64,000 bases of DNA from Polynucleobacter sp. GTDB taxonomy: Bacteria; Pseudomonadota; Gammaproteobacteria; Burkholderiales; Burkholderiaceae. Shown one piece after another: positions 37,307 through 47,237 of the stretch. Under the pieces are notes generated by a model. That model ran no database searches and was not told the DNA's origin. It worked only from the letters and a program-made list of their open reading frames with translations. A program made the position numbers and the translations under genes. Every line of letters begins with the position of its first letter. The stretch's first letter is position 1. The stretch spans positions 1 through 64,000 of the forward strand of contig JAOAUK010000026.1 in NCBI GenBank assembly GCA_030157655.1, in the 5' to 3' direction.

Positions 37307-37973
37307 TTTGAGGGTAGTTCTTTTCCAAAATTGCTTGATATCGATTGGAGAGCTCAGTAGCGTTTTTAATGCTGATGCCTAGATCTCTTACTCGGCCATC
37401 CTTTAGGTCGTAAATCCAACCGTGTATGGTGATTTCTTGACCTTTTGACCATGCATCTTGAACGCTGGTTGTTTGGCATACATTCATGACCTGTTCGATA
37501 ACATTTAATTCACATAATTTATCGAACTGATCAGTCTCTTTTAGAACTTGCCCAAGATACTTCCCGTGTTTATCTTGCACATCTTGCACATGTCGAATCC
37601 AGTTATCAGCAATACCGATGCGCGCTTTGATTTGCGCTGCGCGAACACCTGAGCATCCGTAGTGGCCAACAACAATAATATGTTTCACTTTGATTTGGTC
37701 AACAGCAAACTGAATTACAGATAAGGCATTCAGATCTGTATGAACGACAACGTTTGCAATATTGCGGTGAACGAATACTTCGCCTGGAGCTAGGCCTGTA
37801 ATTTGGTTGGCTGGAACTCTTGAATCTGAGCAACCAATCCATAGGTATTCTGGGGCTTGCTGGTCCACTAGCCTGGAAAAATAATCAGGATCAGCTTTGG
37901 TGACGGAATCAACCCAATCCTGATTATTTTCAAGTAGCTTGGATAGGATGTATGGATTATTTGATGTCGTCAT
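37299..37973 (-). CDS. can: Beta-class carbonic anhydrase
   Basis: Zinc enzyme interconverting CO2 and bicarbonate. The 224-aa protein has IGCSDSRVPANQITG (Cys, Asp, Arg) and VVGHYGCSGV (His and Cys), giving the full Cys2-His-Asp/Arg active site; HRNIANVV is also conserved. ATG 37973 (MTTSNNPYILSKL) is chosen; the reading from 37997 adds residues without similarity. It heads the can-DUF1289-MBL unit. Bicarbonate supply for carboxylases is the likely role. Confidence 0.95.
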   Translation of the reverse strand: MTTSNNPYILSKLLENNQDWVDSVTKADPDYFSRLVDQQAPEYLWIGCSDSRVPANQITGLAPGEVFVHRNIANVVVHTDLNALSVIQFAVDQIKVKHIIVVGHYGCSGVRAAQIKARIGIADNWIRHVQDVQDKHGKYLGQVLKETDQFDKLCELNVIEQVMNVCQTTSVQDAWSKGQEITIHGWIYDLKDGRVRDLGISIKNATELSNRYQAILEKNYPQSE

Positions 37974-38019
37974 AATTAAATCTTTATCTGTTGGCAAATA
38001 GATTATTGCAATATTGGCA

Positions 38020-38042
38020 TCACAGTAAGAATGTTACAGTGA
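38020..38042. promoter_or_regulatory. 23-bp inverted repeat between can and the second MBL gene
   Basis: TCAC-A-GTAA, spacer GAATG, TTAC-A-GTGA: arms of 9 bp with a single mismatch pair (A opposite A), 47 bp from the can start and 75 bp before the MBL start. Dyad symmetry in a divergent promoter region suggests a regulator site. I cannot assign it to a known regulator. Confidence 0.5.
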
Positions 38043-38117
38043 CTTTAGGTTTTGGCGGAATTTTTGAGACCTCATATCTTTATAAGCTGTAGTTAATTTT
38101 TTGATATAACGGTAAAG

Positions 38118-39188
38118 ATGAAATCACTTCAATACCCATTTAACGACGAGCTGCCTGCAACTGGGGCGGTTAAAAGTATTGGTTCAAATGTTAAATGGTT
38201 GCGTATGCCCCTACCATTTGCTTTGGATCACATTAATCTGTGGTTAATTCGGGATGTGTTTGAGGGGCAATCTGGCTGGACTGTTGTGGATTGTGGGGTT
38301 GCCAATCAAACAACAAAAGATGCTTGGGAAAGTATTTTTCGATCTGAGTTAGAGGGTTTGCCGATTGTTAGGGTGATAGTTACTCATATGCATCCGGACC
38401 ATATAGGTCTTGCATCTTGGTTGTGTGAGAGGTGGTCTGCGCCACTATGGATGACCATGACGGATTACTTATTAGCAAAATGGCTATCAAGCCCTGAGGG
38501 TGCAAATGTTGGGTCAGCAGCCGGTGGTGGCGGTGCCGCAGATCATTTTGCCAAGCACGGATTAAGTAAAGAAGAGGATTTGGTAAAAATTAGGGCAAGG
38601 GCTAATTATTTCAGCCAAATGGTTCCTGGCGTTCCGCCAAGATTTAGAAGAATTATTGATCAAGAGAAAATTAAGATCGGCAGTAGTGTTTGGCAAGTCA
38701 TATCAGGATATGGCCATGCACCAGAGCATGCCTCCTTGTGGAATGCCCAAGATAATTTATTGATTTCTGGCGATATGGTTTTGCCAAGAATTTCAACTAA
38801 TGTGAGTGTTTTTGATACTGAGCCAGATGCTGACCCGCTAGGACTGTATTTGTCGTCTTTGGAGCGATTTAAGGATTTGCCTGTGGAGACCTTGGTGCTA
38901 CCTTCTCATGGCAAACCATTCGAAGGGCTCCATCTACGAGTTGATGAGCTGAAAAAACATCATGAAGACAGGCTTGCTGACACAATGGCGGCTTGCTTGC
39001 AAGCCCCTCAAACTGCGAGAGATTTAATCCCTATCTTATTTAAAAGGGAGCTAGATTTGCACCAGTTAACATTTGCAATGGGTGAGGCCATTGCGCATCT
39101 TAACTACCTGTGGCGCGTCGGGTGCTTGTCGCGCGTGGCTTCTTCTGACGGGGTTTGGCTGTTTTTGTATCAGAAAAGTTACCCGTAG
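38118..39188 (+). CDS. MBL-fold metallohydrolase (second)
   Basis: A 356-aa metallo-beta-lactamase-fold protein. VTHMHPDHIGLASWL is the HxHxDH motif, SGYGHAPEHAS and ISGDMVLPRIS supply later ligands, and LVLPSHGKPFEGLH the last His. The C-terminal winged-helix-like extension (LADTMAACLQAPQ...AHLNYLW) is usual in this group. Substrate unknown. Its last 89 nt overlap the 3' end of phaM on the other strand. Confidence 0.86.
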   Translation: MKSLQYPFNDELPATGAVKSIGSNVKWLRMPLPFALDHINLWLIRDVFEGQSGWTVVDCGVANQTTKDAWESIFRSELEGLPIVRVIVTHMHPDHIGLASWLCERWSAPLWMTMTDYLLAKWLSSPEGANVGSAAGGGGAADHFAKHGLSKEEDLVKIRARANYFSQMVPGVPPRFRRIIDQEKIKIGSSVWQVISGYGHAPEHASLWNAQDNLLISGDMVLPRISTNVSVFDTEPDADPLGLYLSSLERFKDLPVETLVLPSHGKPFEGLHLRVDELKKHHEDRLADTMAACLQAPQTARDLIPILFKRELDLHQLTFAMGEAIAHLNYLWRVGCLSRVASSDGVWLFLYQKSYP

Positions 39189-39561
39189 CCATTTCTTTTG
39201 CCATTTCAGTCGCAGCTTGCGTTGCCTGACTGGCGGCTTTTTGGGCTGCTTTGCCAGCTTCAGCCATGGCTTCTGGCGTCATCGCTGCGCTAAAGCTCTG
39301 CAATGCAGCTAGGGTAGCTCTTTGGACTTCTAAACCCTGAATAGTGCTTCTGAGCACGCTCATGTTGAGTTGAAGCCAGTTTTCTACGCTTTTTAGGTCC
39401 TGAATACGTTTATCAAGTTCTTCGATATCAAGGGTTGGCATGGCTGCACCGCCGCCAATACCAGCGCCAAAGCCACTCATATCACCAGGAGTCGGTGAGT
39501 TGCCCCACATTGTTTTAAACATTTCAAGACTTTGGTTGAAATCCGGCATAGCACCAAACAT
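39100..39561 (-). CDS. phaM: PhaM-type polyhydroxyalkanoate granule-associated protein
   Basis: In Cupriavidus PhaM binds PHB synthase, granules and DNA and so spreads granules to daughter cells. The 153-aa protein has DIEELDKRIQDLKSVENWLQLNMSVLRSTIQGLEVQRATL, the conserved helical core written here only by its ends (DIEELDKR to RATL, residues about 45-84), an Ala-rich coiled middle (EAGKAAQKAASQATQA) and a basic, Lys/Arg/Pro-rich C-tail (KPRQKKPRATSTRR) suited to DNA binding. The tail is encoded where the gene overlaps the convergent MBL gene. No PHA synthase lies in the window. Confidence 0.85.
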   Translation of the reverse strand: MFGAMPDFNQSLEMFKTMWGNSPTPGDMSGFGAGIGGGAAMPTLDIEELDKRIQDLKSVENWLQLNMSVLRSTIQGLEVQRATLAALQSFSAAMTPEAMAEAGKAAQKAASQATQAATEMAKEMATGNFSDTKTAKPRQKKPRATSTRRATGS

Positions 39562-39677
39562 GATGACTCCCTTAATAAAAAAGTTAATGTAATCAGATAA
39601 ATATGCGTAATACCGATAAAATATAGGTTTAATCCATTTGCCGCAATCATTTGCTGCTAAATCAAGAGTTTTTACCT

Positions 39678-40715
39678 ATGGTTTATACGCGTGGCGCAGT
39701 TTTGCCTCAATTATTAAAAGATCGTATTCTGATCTTGGATGGTGCTATGGGCACCATGATTCAGCAACGTAAATTAACGGAGCAGGACTACCGAGGTCTA
39801 CCCGAGTCTAAGCGTTTTGAGAATCATTCGATTGATCTTAAGGGCAATAACGAATTACTAAACCTAACGCATCCAGAAATCATTCTTGATATTCATAGGC
39901 AATATTTAGCGGCTGGTGCAGATTTAATAGAAACCAATACATTTGGCGCAACCACAGTTGCGCAAGATGATTACAAAATGCCAGAGCTTGCTAGAGAGAT
40001 GAATATTGCAGCGGCAAGATTGGCTAGGCAAGCCTGCGATGAGTTTTCAACACCTGATAAGCCACGCTTTGTTGCTGGTGCTGTTGGCCCAACACCGAAA
40101 ACAGCCAGTATTTCGCCAGATGTGAATGACCCGGGCGCGAGAAACGTTACTTTTGAACAATTAAGAGTGGCTTACAAGGAGCAGGTAGAAGCCTTGTATG
40201 AAGGCGGTGCAGATGTATTGCTGGTTGAGACAATCTTTGACACACTCAATGCAAAAGCAGCGCTATTTGCCATTGATGAGTTTTTTGAAGAGTCAGGCGT
40301 TAGATTGCCAATCATGATTTCTGGAACGGTGACTGATGCATCTGGAAGAATTTTATCTGGTCAAACAGTAGAGGCTTTTTGGAATAGTTTGCGTCATGCT
40401 AAACCTTTGACGTTTGGATTGAACTGCGCTTTGGGCGCCACATTGATGCGCCCTTATATTGCAGAGTTGGCCAAGGTTTGTGATGTGGCTGTGTCTTGCT
40501 ACCCTAACGCTGGCTTACCAAACCCAATGAGTGACACTGGCTTTGATGAAACACCAGAAATGACATCTAGACTTTTAGATGAGTTCTCAAAAGATGGTTT
40601 GGTTAATTTGGTGGGTGGTTGTTGTGGCACCACTCCTGCGCACATTAAGGCGATTGCGGATGTTGTGTCCAAAAGAGCTGCGCGTCGTTGGGATGCATAC
40701 AAGGAGGCTGTGTGA
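39678..40715 (+). CDS. metH: Methionine synthase, homocysteine-binding part (split MetH, N-terminal)
   Basis: The first of two genes that together equal B12-dependent methionine synthase. The 345-aa product is the homocysteine S-methyltransferase module: [43 protein letters not shown], and zinc-binding [13 protein letters not shown] with the Cys pair (plus an upstream Cys in LNCALGA). ATG 39678 with AAGAG upstream is preferred to TTG 39651. The downstream gene starts on its stop codon (TGATG). The split is the usual state in Burkholderiales, not a frameshift artefact. Confidence 0.92.
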   Translation: MVYTRGAVLPQLLKDRILILDGAMGTMIQQRKLTEQDYRGLPESKRFENHSIDLKGNNELLNLTHPEIILDIHRQYLAAGADLIETNTFGATTVAQDDYKMPELAREMNIAAARLARQACDEFSTPDKPRFVAGAVGPTPKTASISPDVNDPGARNVTFEQLRVAYKEQVEALYEGGADVLLVETIFDTLNAKAALFAIDEFFEESGVRLPIMISGTVTDASGRILSGQTVEAFWNSLRHAKPLTFGLNCALGATLMRPYIAELAKVCDVAVSCYPNAGLPNPMSDTGFDETPEMTSRLLDEFSKDGLVNLVGGCCGTTPAHIKAIADVVSKRAARRWDAYKEAV

Positions 40716-43411
40716 TGAATACAGTAAAAATTCCTCCGATGCGTTTGTCCGGTCTTGAGCCTTGCAACATCAGTGCCCATGTTGGTTTTGTGAACGTTGG
40801 TGAGCGTACTAACGTCACAGGCTCAAAAGCATTTGCAAGAATGATTTTGAATGGCCAGTATGACGAAGCTTTATCAGTTGCTAGGCAACAAGTTGAAAAT
40901 GGCGCTCAAGTAATTGATATCAACATGGACGAAGCCATGTTGGACTCAAAAGCTGCGATGGTGCGCTTTTTAAATTTGATTGCATCTGAACCTGATATTT
41001 CAAGAGTGCCTGTGATGATTGACTCTTCAAAGTGGTCAGTGATTGAGGCTGGCTTGCAATGTGTGCAGGGCAAAGCGATTGTTAACTCTATCTCAATGAA
41101 AGAGGGCGAGGAGCCATTTAGGCAGCAAGCTAAATTAATACGACGTTATGGTGCGGCGACCGTTGTAATGGCGTTTGACGAAAAAGGTCAGGCCGACACG
41201 TACGAGCGCAAAATTGAAATCTGTCAACGTAGCTACAACATCCTAGTTAATGAGCTTGGCTTTCCGGCTGAAGATATTATTTTTGACCCAAATATTTTTG
41301 CTATAGCCACTGGTATTGAAGAGCATGACAACTACGCTAATGATTTTATTAATGCTACGGCTTGGATCAAAAAGAATTTGCCGGGCGCGAAAGTTAGCGG
41401 TGGTGTTTCTAACGTAAGTTTCTCTTTCCGCGGCAATGATGTTGTTCGTGAGGCAATACATACGGTATTCCTATATCACGCAATACGTGCCGGTTTAGAT
41501 ATGGGCATTGTTAATGCCGGTCAGTTAGGCGTTTATGCTGACTTAGACGAGAAGTTAAAAGAGCGTGTTGAAGATGTTGTCTTAAATCGCTTTAAAGAAA
41601 AAGATGGCAAGACGCCCACTGAAAGACTTTTAGAAATCGCTGATGAATACAAAGGTGGTGGGGCGAAAGCTGAGGAAACATTAGCTTGGAGAGATGCGCC
41701 TGTTCGAGAGCGCTTAACGCATGCCTTAGTTCATGGTATTACCTCGCATATTGTTGAAGACACCGAAGAGATGCGCTTGGAAATCTTTAATGCCGGTGGC
41801 CGCCCGATTGAGGTAATTGAAGGCCCTTTAATGGACGGCATGAATGTTGTTGGAGATCTTTTTGGTGAAGGAAAGATGTTCTTGCCACAGGTGGTAAAGA
41901 GTGCGCGTGTGATGAAACAGGCTGTGGCGCATTTGGTGCCATATATTGAAGAAGAGAAGCGCCAAATTTTGGAGCGTGGTGGAGATGTTCGTTCGCGCGG
42001 AAAAATTATTATGGCAACCGTCAAAGGCGACGTTCACGATATTGGCAAAAACATTGTCACAGTTGTATTGCAATGTAATAACTTTGATGTTGTGAACATG
42101 GGCGTGATGGTGCCATGTAATGAAATTTTGAATAAAGCTAAAGAAGAAAAAGCTGACATGATCGGCTTATCAGGCTTAATCACACCTTCGCTAGAAGAAA
42201 TGACTTATGTTGCCCAAGAGATGCAGCGTGATGATTACTTTAGAGGTAAAAAAATGCCTCTAATGATTGGTGGTGCAACAACATCTCGTGTTCACACAGC
42301 GGTCAAAATTGCGCCTCATTATGAGGGGCCTGTCGTCTATGTGCCGGATGCATCTAGAGCTGTATCTGTAGCGTCTGGCTTGTTGTCTGATGATGGTGCG
42401 AAAAAATTCATTGATGATCTAGCAAGTGAGTATGAGCGTATACGTGAGCAACATGCTAATAAGAAGCAGTTGCCGATTATTAGTTTGGAAGATGCTCGTG
42501 CCAATAAAGAAAAAATTGATTGGTCAAAAGAGATTGTTGCAAAACCAAAATTTATTGGGCGCCGTGTATTTAAGAACTATGACCTTGCGGAAATAGCTGC
42601 TTGCATAGATTGGACGCCATTCTTCCAGACTTGGGATTTGGCAGGGAAGTTTCCGCAAATCTTGGAAGATGAAGTGGTTGGTGACTCTGCTAAGAAGGTT
42701 TATGCAGATGCCCAAAGCATGCTTCAAAAAATTATTCAGGGCCGTTGGTTGCAGGCGCACGCTGTCGTTGGTTTATATCCTGCCAATAGCGTTGGTGATG
42801 ATGTTGAGATTTATTCAGATGAGTCACGCCAAAAAGTTTTGTTGACCTGGAAAAACTACAGGCAGCAGGCAGATCGCCCAGTAGTTGATGGGATTAAAAA
42901 GCCTAATCGTTGTTTGTCTGATTTTGTTGCACCAAAAGATTCTGGTGTTGCAGATTATGTGGGTATGTTTGCTGTAACAGCAGGTCACGCAATTGAGAAA
43001 AAATTAAAAGAATTTGAGTCTAAGCATGATGATTACAGCTCTATCATGCTTAAGGCATTGGCTGATCGATTCGCCGAGGCATTTGCAGAAAAAATGCACC
43101 AACGAGTAAGAACAGAGCTTTGGGGTTATGTGGCCTCAGAGTCTTTAACTAATGATGAATTGATTCAGGAAAAATACCAAGGTATTAGACCTGCTCCTGG
43201 CTATCCGGCTTGCCCAGATCATTTAGTCAAAAAAGAGATGTTTGAGTGCTTAAAAGCAGATGAAATTGAGATGGCCTTAACGGAGTCGATGGCAATGACG
43301 CCAGCGTCAAGCGTTAGCGGCTTCTATTTGGCTAGTCCGCATGCTCAGTATTTTGATGTGGGCCGTATTGGTGAGGATCAGCAAAATGACTTTGCTAAAC
43401 GCCCCAAATAA
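40715..43411 (+). CDS. metH: Methionine synthase, folate/cobalamin/activation part (split MetH, C-terminal)
   Basis: An 898-aa protein with three modules: pterin-binding ([30 protein letters not shown]), cobalamin-binding (cap helices, then [13 protein letters not shown] with the DxHxxG His ligand, [13 protein letters not shown]), and a C-terminal AdoMet activation domain ([26 protein letters not shown]). Strong SD AAGGAGG at 40701-40707 and ATG 40715 overlapping the previous TGA fix the start. It methylates homocysteine with methyl groups from MetF. The organism must make or import cobalamin. Confidence 0.97.
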   Translation: MNTVKIPPMRLSGLEPCNISAHVGFVNVGERTNVTGSKAFARMILNGQYDEALSVARQQVENGAQVIDINMDEAMLDSKAAMVRFLNLIASEPDISRVPVMIDSSKWSVIEAGLQCVQGKAIVNSISMKEGEEPFRQQAKLIRRYGAATVVMAFDEKGQADTYERKIEICQRSYNILVNELGFPAEDIIFDPNIFAIATGIEEHDNYANDFINATAWIKKNLPGAKVSGGVSNVSFSFRGNDVVREAIHTVFLYHAIRAGLDMGIVNAGQLGVYADLDEKLKERVEDVVLNRFKEKDGKTPTERLLEIADEYKGGGAKAEETLAWRDAPVRERLTHALVHGITSHIVEDTEEMRLEIFNAGGRPIEVIEGPLMDGMNVVGDLFGEGKMFLPQVVKSARVMKQAVAHLVPYIEEEKRQILERGGDVRSRGKIIMATVKGDVHDIGKNIVTVVLQCNNFDVVNMGVMVPCNEILNKAKEEKADMIGLSGLITPSLEEMTYVAQEMQRDDYFRGKKMPLMIGGATTSRVHTAVKIAPHYEGPVVYVPDASRAVSVASGLLSDDGAKKFIDDLASEYERIREQHANKKQLPIISLEDARANKEKIDWSKEIVAKPKFIGRRVFKNYDLAEIAACIDWTPFFQTWDLAGKFPQILEDEVVGDSAKKVYADAQSMLQKIIQGRWLQAHAVVGLYPANSVGDDVEIYSDESRQKVLLTWKNYRQQADRPVVDGIKKPNRCLSDFVAPKDSGVADYVGMFAVTAGHAIEKKLKEFESKHDDYSSIMLKALADRFAEAFAEKMHQRVRTELWGYVASESLTNDELIQEKYQGIRPAPGYPACPDHLVKKEMFECLKADEIEMALTESMAMTPASSVSGFYLASPHAQYFDVGRIGEDQQNDFAKRPK

Positions 43412-43721
43412 CCATTTCTTGATTAGCTAAGGCTGCCTTGAGTAATTGTATGAATGGGAATGCTCTTTGCCCTAATCGGTCATGTTTAACCTTGGGGGTT
43501 GAGCCCTCACTCTTTTCTGATTTTTCTTCAAGCATTTCTTTTCTGAATTTTTCATCTTCAGCAACAGCCGCCTCAAGTCTTTCAATGGCTAATGGCAGCT
43601 GTTCGATTAAGAAGACGCCTCGTGTTTCAAGGGGTCTATCAAGAATCTCAAAAATTCTTGATGTGAGATCCTCTAACATCAGAACGTCAGCAGATTTTTT
43701 GCATTGAAATTTATATAACAT
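43395..43721 (-). CDS. DUF1840 family protein
   Basis: A 108-aa protein of the DUF1840 family, common in Betaproteobacteria and of unknown function. It starts [16 protein letters not shown], usual for the family, has a central charged helix ([15 protein letters not shown]) and ends [28 protein letters not shown] 43721 is taken; an extra two codons upstream are possible. The last 17 nt overlap the metH 3' end, and it diverges from argS by 43 bp. No export signal. Confidence 0.85.
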   Translation of the reverse strand: MLYKFQCKKSADVLMLEDLTSRIFEILDRPLETRGVFLIEQLPLAIERLEAAVAEDEKFRKEMLEEKSEKSEGSTPKVKHDRLGQRAFPFIQLLKAALANQEMVIWGV

Positions 43722-43764
43722 AGTCAAAGATTAACATTAAAGCGAACTGATAAACTGAATCTCT

Positions 43765-45528
43765 ATGCTACCAGTCATTAAACAACAAATTACTACATTG
43801 ATGCAAAACGCTTTGGCAGAGATTGCCAAGAGCAGAGATATTTCTTTAGATGTTTTGCCGGTCCCTCATTTGGAGCGCCCAAAAGTGGCTGAGCATGGTG
43901 ACATCGCTACAAATATAGCTATGCAATTGGCAAAAAATTGGAAAACAAATCCAAGAGAATTAGCCCAGGCTTTTATAGATAAATTGCAGGAGCAAGCGGG
44001 GTATCAGGATTTATTGTCTAGCGTTGAAATCGCCGGCCCTGGATTTATTAATTTGCGCTTAACGCAAGCCGCCAAATTACAAGTTATCAATAAGATTTTT
44101 TCTGAAGGAAATTGCTTCGGGCAGCAGTCAGAAAATGGTAAAAAAGTTTTAGTTGAGTTTGTTTCAGCCAATCCAACTGGCCCATTACATGTAGGCCATG
44201 GTAGGCAGGCGGCCCTGGGAGATGCTTTATCGAATCTATTAAAAACCCAAGGCTGGTCTGTACATAAAGAGTTTTATTACAACGATGCTGGTGTACAGAT
44301 TCAAAACTTAGCTATTTCCGTTCAAGCCAGAGCAAAAGGTCTAAAGCCTGGTGACGCAGCATGGCCGGAGTCTGCATACAACGGTGAATATATTGCTGAT
44401 ATTGCAAGAGACTACTTAGCTAAGTCAACTGTGGTGGCTTCTGATGGTGAGCCTGTTAGTGCACTTGGCGATGTAGAGCAACTTGAATCAATCAGAAAAT
44501 TTGCAGTAGCATATTTGCGTCGCGAGCAAGATATTGACTTGCAGTCGTTTGGCGTCAAGTTTGACTGTTATTACCTTGAGTCATCTTTATACAGTGATGG
44601 CAGTGTTGATGCTGTAGTCGGTGATTTGCAATCAATTAATAAAAGTTATGAGTCAGAGGGTGCGCTGTGGTTAAGAACCACGGAAGATGGCGATGATAAA
44701 GATCGTGTCATGCGCAAATCGGATGGTGGTTATACGTATTTTGTCCCAGACGTTGCATATCATGCAAGTAAATGGTCTCGTGGCTTTACGCATGTGATTA
44801 ATATTCAAGGCAGTGATCACCATGGAACCATTGCTCGAGTACGTTCAGGTATACAAGGTGTTGCCCAAAAGCGCGGCTGGAATATTCCAAAAGACTACCC
44901 ACAATACGTATTGCATAAGATGGTGACGGTAATGAGAGGTGGCGAGGAGGTAAAGATTTCTAAGCGCGCCGGATCATATGTCACTGTTAGAGATTTGATT
45001 GAGTGGTCAGGCGGGGTGAGTGAGCAAACCGCTGCATCCGAAAGGGATGATGCAATACGTAAGGGCAGAGATGCTGTTAGATTTTTCTTGATTTCACGTA
45101 AAGCGGATACTGAATTTGTTTTTGATGTTGATTTGGCGTTAAAACAAAATGATGAAAATCCAGTTTTCTATGTGCAATATGCGCATGCTCGTATTTGCTC
45201 AATTTTGCGTCAATGGGCAGGAGACGAAACATCATTGAAAGATGTTTCACTAGATGGTCTCAATAGTCCAGCGTCGGATACTTTGTTGAGGCGTTTGGCA
45301 GAGTATTCAGATATGTTGTCAGATGCTGCCAAAGAGATGACGCCTCATTCTGTGGCTTTCTATTTGAGAGATTTGGCAGGAGATTTCCATACTTTCTACA
45401 ACGCAGATCGTGTGCTTGTTGATGATGAAGCTTTGCGCTTGGCAAGATTGGCTTTGTTATCTGCTGCCAAGCAGGTGATTGCTAATGGACTAGCTATTTT
45501 GGGTGTATCCGCACCAGAAAAAATGTAA
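43765..45528 (+). CDS. argS: Arginyl-tRNA synthetase
   Basis: Charges tRNA(Arg). The 587-aa class I synthetase has the Add-1 tRNA-binding domain at the N-terminus, [20 protein letters not shown] with the HIGH-type HVGH, a KMSKS-like KISKRAG about residue 395, and the DALR anticodon-binding domain at the end ([14 protein letters not shown]). Length is normal. A SPOR protein and dsbA follow on the same strand within short gaps, a frequent betaproteobacterial order. Confidence 0.98.
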   Translation: MLPVIKQQITTLMQNALAEIAKSRDISLDVLPVPHLERPKVAEHGDIATNIAMQLAKNWKTNPRELAQAFIDKLQEQAGYQDLLSSVEIAGPGFINLRLTQAAKLQVINKIFSEGNCFGQQSENGKKVLVEFVSANPTGPLHVGHGRQAALGDALSNLLKTQGWSVHKEFYYNDAGVQIQNLAISVQARAKGLKPGDAAWPESAYNGEYIADIARDYLAKSTVVASDGEPVSALGDVEQLESIRKFAVAYLRREQDIDLQSFGVKFDCYYLESSLYSDGSVDAVVGDLQSINKSYESEGALWLRTTEDGDDKDRVMRKSDGGYTYFVPDVAYHASKWSRGFTHVINIQGSDHHGTIARVRSGIQGVAQKRGWNIPKDYPQYVLHKMVTVMRGGEEVKISKRAGSYVTVRDLIEWSGGVSEQTAASERDDAIRKGRDAVRFFLISRKADTEFVFDVDLALKQNDENPVFYVQYAHARICSILRQWAGDETSLKDVSLDGLNSPASDTLLRRLAEYSDMLSDAAKEMTPHSVAFYLRDLAGDFHTFYNADRVLVDDEALRLARLALLSAAKQVIANGLAILGVSAPEKM

Positions 45529-45544
45529 GAGGTAAGATAGCTCT

Positions 45545-46111
45545 ATGAATACAAATAAACAACCAGTCAACCAACTACAAAATAAGTCATCGGGCGGAAC
45601 TTTGATGGGTTTCGTTTTGGGTCTATTGTTAGGTTTGGCTATAGCTGTTGGCGTTGCAGTTACTCTAACTAAGGGGGCTCCTGAGCCAAAGCTTAATTTA
45701 AGGGCCCCAGATTTGAATGGTAAGTCTAAGCCTGCAGAGGCGATTGAGGAAGGTGAAGTTCAAGTTGAAGAAAAGCCTAACTTGAATAAGTCATTGCAAA
45801 GCAAGGTGCCCTTGCCAAGTGAGGCTGCCGGTAAAGACCCAATTGGAAACATTGCAGCGGCCACTCAGGGTCCAGAGTATTGGTTACAAACGGGAGCCTT
45901 TAGAAATCAAGATGAGGCTCAAAGACAGAAAGCAACTTTAGCAATGCAAGGTTTGGAGGCATTAGTTTCTGAGCGCGAGCTTGATGGGTCTGTTTTATGG
46001 AGAGTTCGAGTTGGCCCGTTTGTGTTGCAAGAAGATGTAGCAAAAGCACGTTCTAGATTGCAGGGTGCTGGTATTAGCGCCACAGTCATTCGTATTAACA
46101 AAAACAATTAA
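45545..46111 (+). CDS. SPOR-domain protein, FtsN-like
   Basis: A 188-aa bitopic membrane protein: short cytoplasmic head, one membrane helix (LMGFVLGLLLGLAIAVGVAV, residues about 20-40), a variable acidic linker and a C-terminal SPOR domain (about 110-187: YWLQTGAFRNQDEAQRQKA, VRVGPFVLQEDV). SPOR domains bind glycan strands stripped of stem peptides at the division septum. Its position between argS and dsbA is the usual place of the FtsN-like gene in betaproteobacteria. A function in division is inferred. Confidence 0.88.
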   Translation: MNTNKQPVNQLQNKSSGGTLMGFVLGLLLGLAIAVGVAVTLTKGAPEPKLNLRAPDLNGKSKPAEAIEEGEVQVEEKPNLNKSLQSKVPLPSEAAGKDPIGNIAAATQGPEYWLQTGAFRNQDEAQRQKATLAMQGLEALVSERELDGSVLWRVRVGPFVLQEDVAKARSRLQGAGISATVIRINKNN

Positions 46112-46135
46112 TCCGTCAAAACAAAGAGTCTTGAT

Positions 46136-46777
46136 ATGCATACATTAGCGAAAAAAGTTCTAATCGGTTTTCTCTTAAGTTTGGCATCTTTTTTGGCCAT
46201 GGCTCAAGGTCGACCGATTGAAGAGGGTTTTGATTACAGGTCTTTGCCAGCAGCGCAAGCCATCGAACAAAAAGGCAAGGTTGAGGTTTTAGAATTCTTT
46301 TGGTACGGTTGTCCGCACTGCCATGATTTTGAACCTGAGTTAAGTGCTTGGATTAAGAAACAAAATAAGGATGTTGTTGTTCGTAAAGTCCCAGTTGCAT
46401 TTAGAGACGACTTACTAATCCATAGTCAACTTTTTTACGCGCTAGAGTCTTTAGGTAGGTCTGATTTGCATGCAAAGGTTATGGATGCCATGCATATTAG
46501 TAAAAAGAAATTGCTATCAGAGTCAGAGATTACAGATTGGGTTGGATCTCAAGGTGTGGATGTGCAAGCTTTTTTAAAAGCGTTCAAATCTTTTACAGTG
46601 ACATCAAAAGCTAGATCTGGCAATCAAATTGCCCAAGCGTACAGAATTGATGGTGTACCAACTGTTGCAATACAAGGTAAATACATCACATCCCCATCAA
46701 TAGCTGGGGGCTCTAAAGCTAGGGCTATACAAGTGATGGATTATTTGGTTGAGAAGGCAAGAAAAGAAAAACGTTGA
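46136..46777 (+). CDS. dsbA: Thiol:disulfide interchange protein DsbA
   Basis: Periplasmic oxidase that forms disulfides in exported proteins. The 213-aa product has a signal peptide ending AMA near residue 23, the thioredoxin-fold active site FFWYGCPHCHDF (Cys59, Cys62, CPHC as in E. coli DsbA) and the cis-Pro loop IDGVPTVAI. Length is typical. Follows the SPOR gene by 24 bp; a strong terminator lies 22 nt after its stop. Confidence 0.95.
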   Translation: MHTLAKKVLIGFLLSLASFLAMAQGRPIEEGFDYRSLPAAQAIEQKGKVEVLEFFWYGCPHCHDFEPELSAWIKKQNKDVVVRKVPVAFRDDLLIHSQLFYALESLGRSDLHAKVMDAMHISKKKLLSESEITDWVGSQGVDVQAFLKAFKSFTVTSKARSGNQIAQAYRIDGVPTVAIQGKYITSPSIAGGSKARAIQVMDYLVEKARKEKR

Positions 46778-46798
46778 TTAAATCAGCGAATGAAATAT

Positions 46799-46830
46799 AG
46801 GGCTAAGCTTAAAGCTTGGCCCTTTTTTTT
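46799..46830 (+). terminator. Intrinsic terminator after dsbA
   Basis: AGGGCTAAGC (46799-46808), loop TTAAA, GCTTGGCCCT (46814-46823) form a 10-pair stem with one G-T pair, followed by eight T. It also covers the stop codon of the convergent NTF2-like gene, so it separates the housekeeping operon from the photostress cluster. Confidence 0.9.
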
Positions 46831-47237
46831 AGCCATTTCATGAGACTCCCAATTAGAGGTAGCTTTTCATAAAGCTCCTCTGCGGCATCCCAATAGTCTC
46901 TGTGCTCAATGATTAAGTCACGCTCATTAAAGGTGAACCATGTGCAGCCTCTAATTAATTCAATTTTATTGGGCGAAGATTTAAGTTGAAATAAAAACTC
47001 CCAAGTAAGACATGTCTGAGAGCTGTTTTCTAAAACACTTTTAATGACAAATTTTGGATTATTAACCTGGGTGAACATATGCATAAAGATATGTTTAATA
47101 GCTACATGCCCACGAACTTCATTAAATGGGTCTTTGAATAAGGCGTCACTGGCATACAGATTAATTAGTTGGCAAACCGATTGTTGGTTGAGCGACTCAA
47201 ATTGATCAATGACTTGTTGCGTACGAGGGGTGTTCAT
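46809..47237 (-). CDS. NTF2/SnoaL-like protein
   Basis: A 142-aa nuclear-transport-factor-2-fold protein. The helix TQQVIDQFESLN, then LYASDALFKDPFNEVRG and WFTFNERDLIIEHRDYWDAAEELYEKLP match the SnoaL-like family found in lipid-modification and photostress gene sets. Proteins with this fold serve as isomerases, dehydratases or binding partners; no catalytic residue can be assigned. It is the last gene of the reverse-strand unit after the SDR, with no gap between them. Confidence 0.8.
   Translation of the reverse strand: MNTPRTQQVIDQFESLNQQSVCQLINLYASDALFKDPFNEVRGHVAIKHIFMHMFTQVNNPKFVIKSVLENSSQTCLTWEFLFQLKSSPNKIELIRGCTWFTFNERDLIIEHRDYWDAAEELYEKLPLIGSLMKWLKKRAKL

Noticed and set aside
39562-39677. 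Cobalamin riboswitch before the metH pair
   Set aside because: The 116-bp AT-rich gap lacks the B12-box and is too short for the full aptamer.
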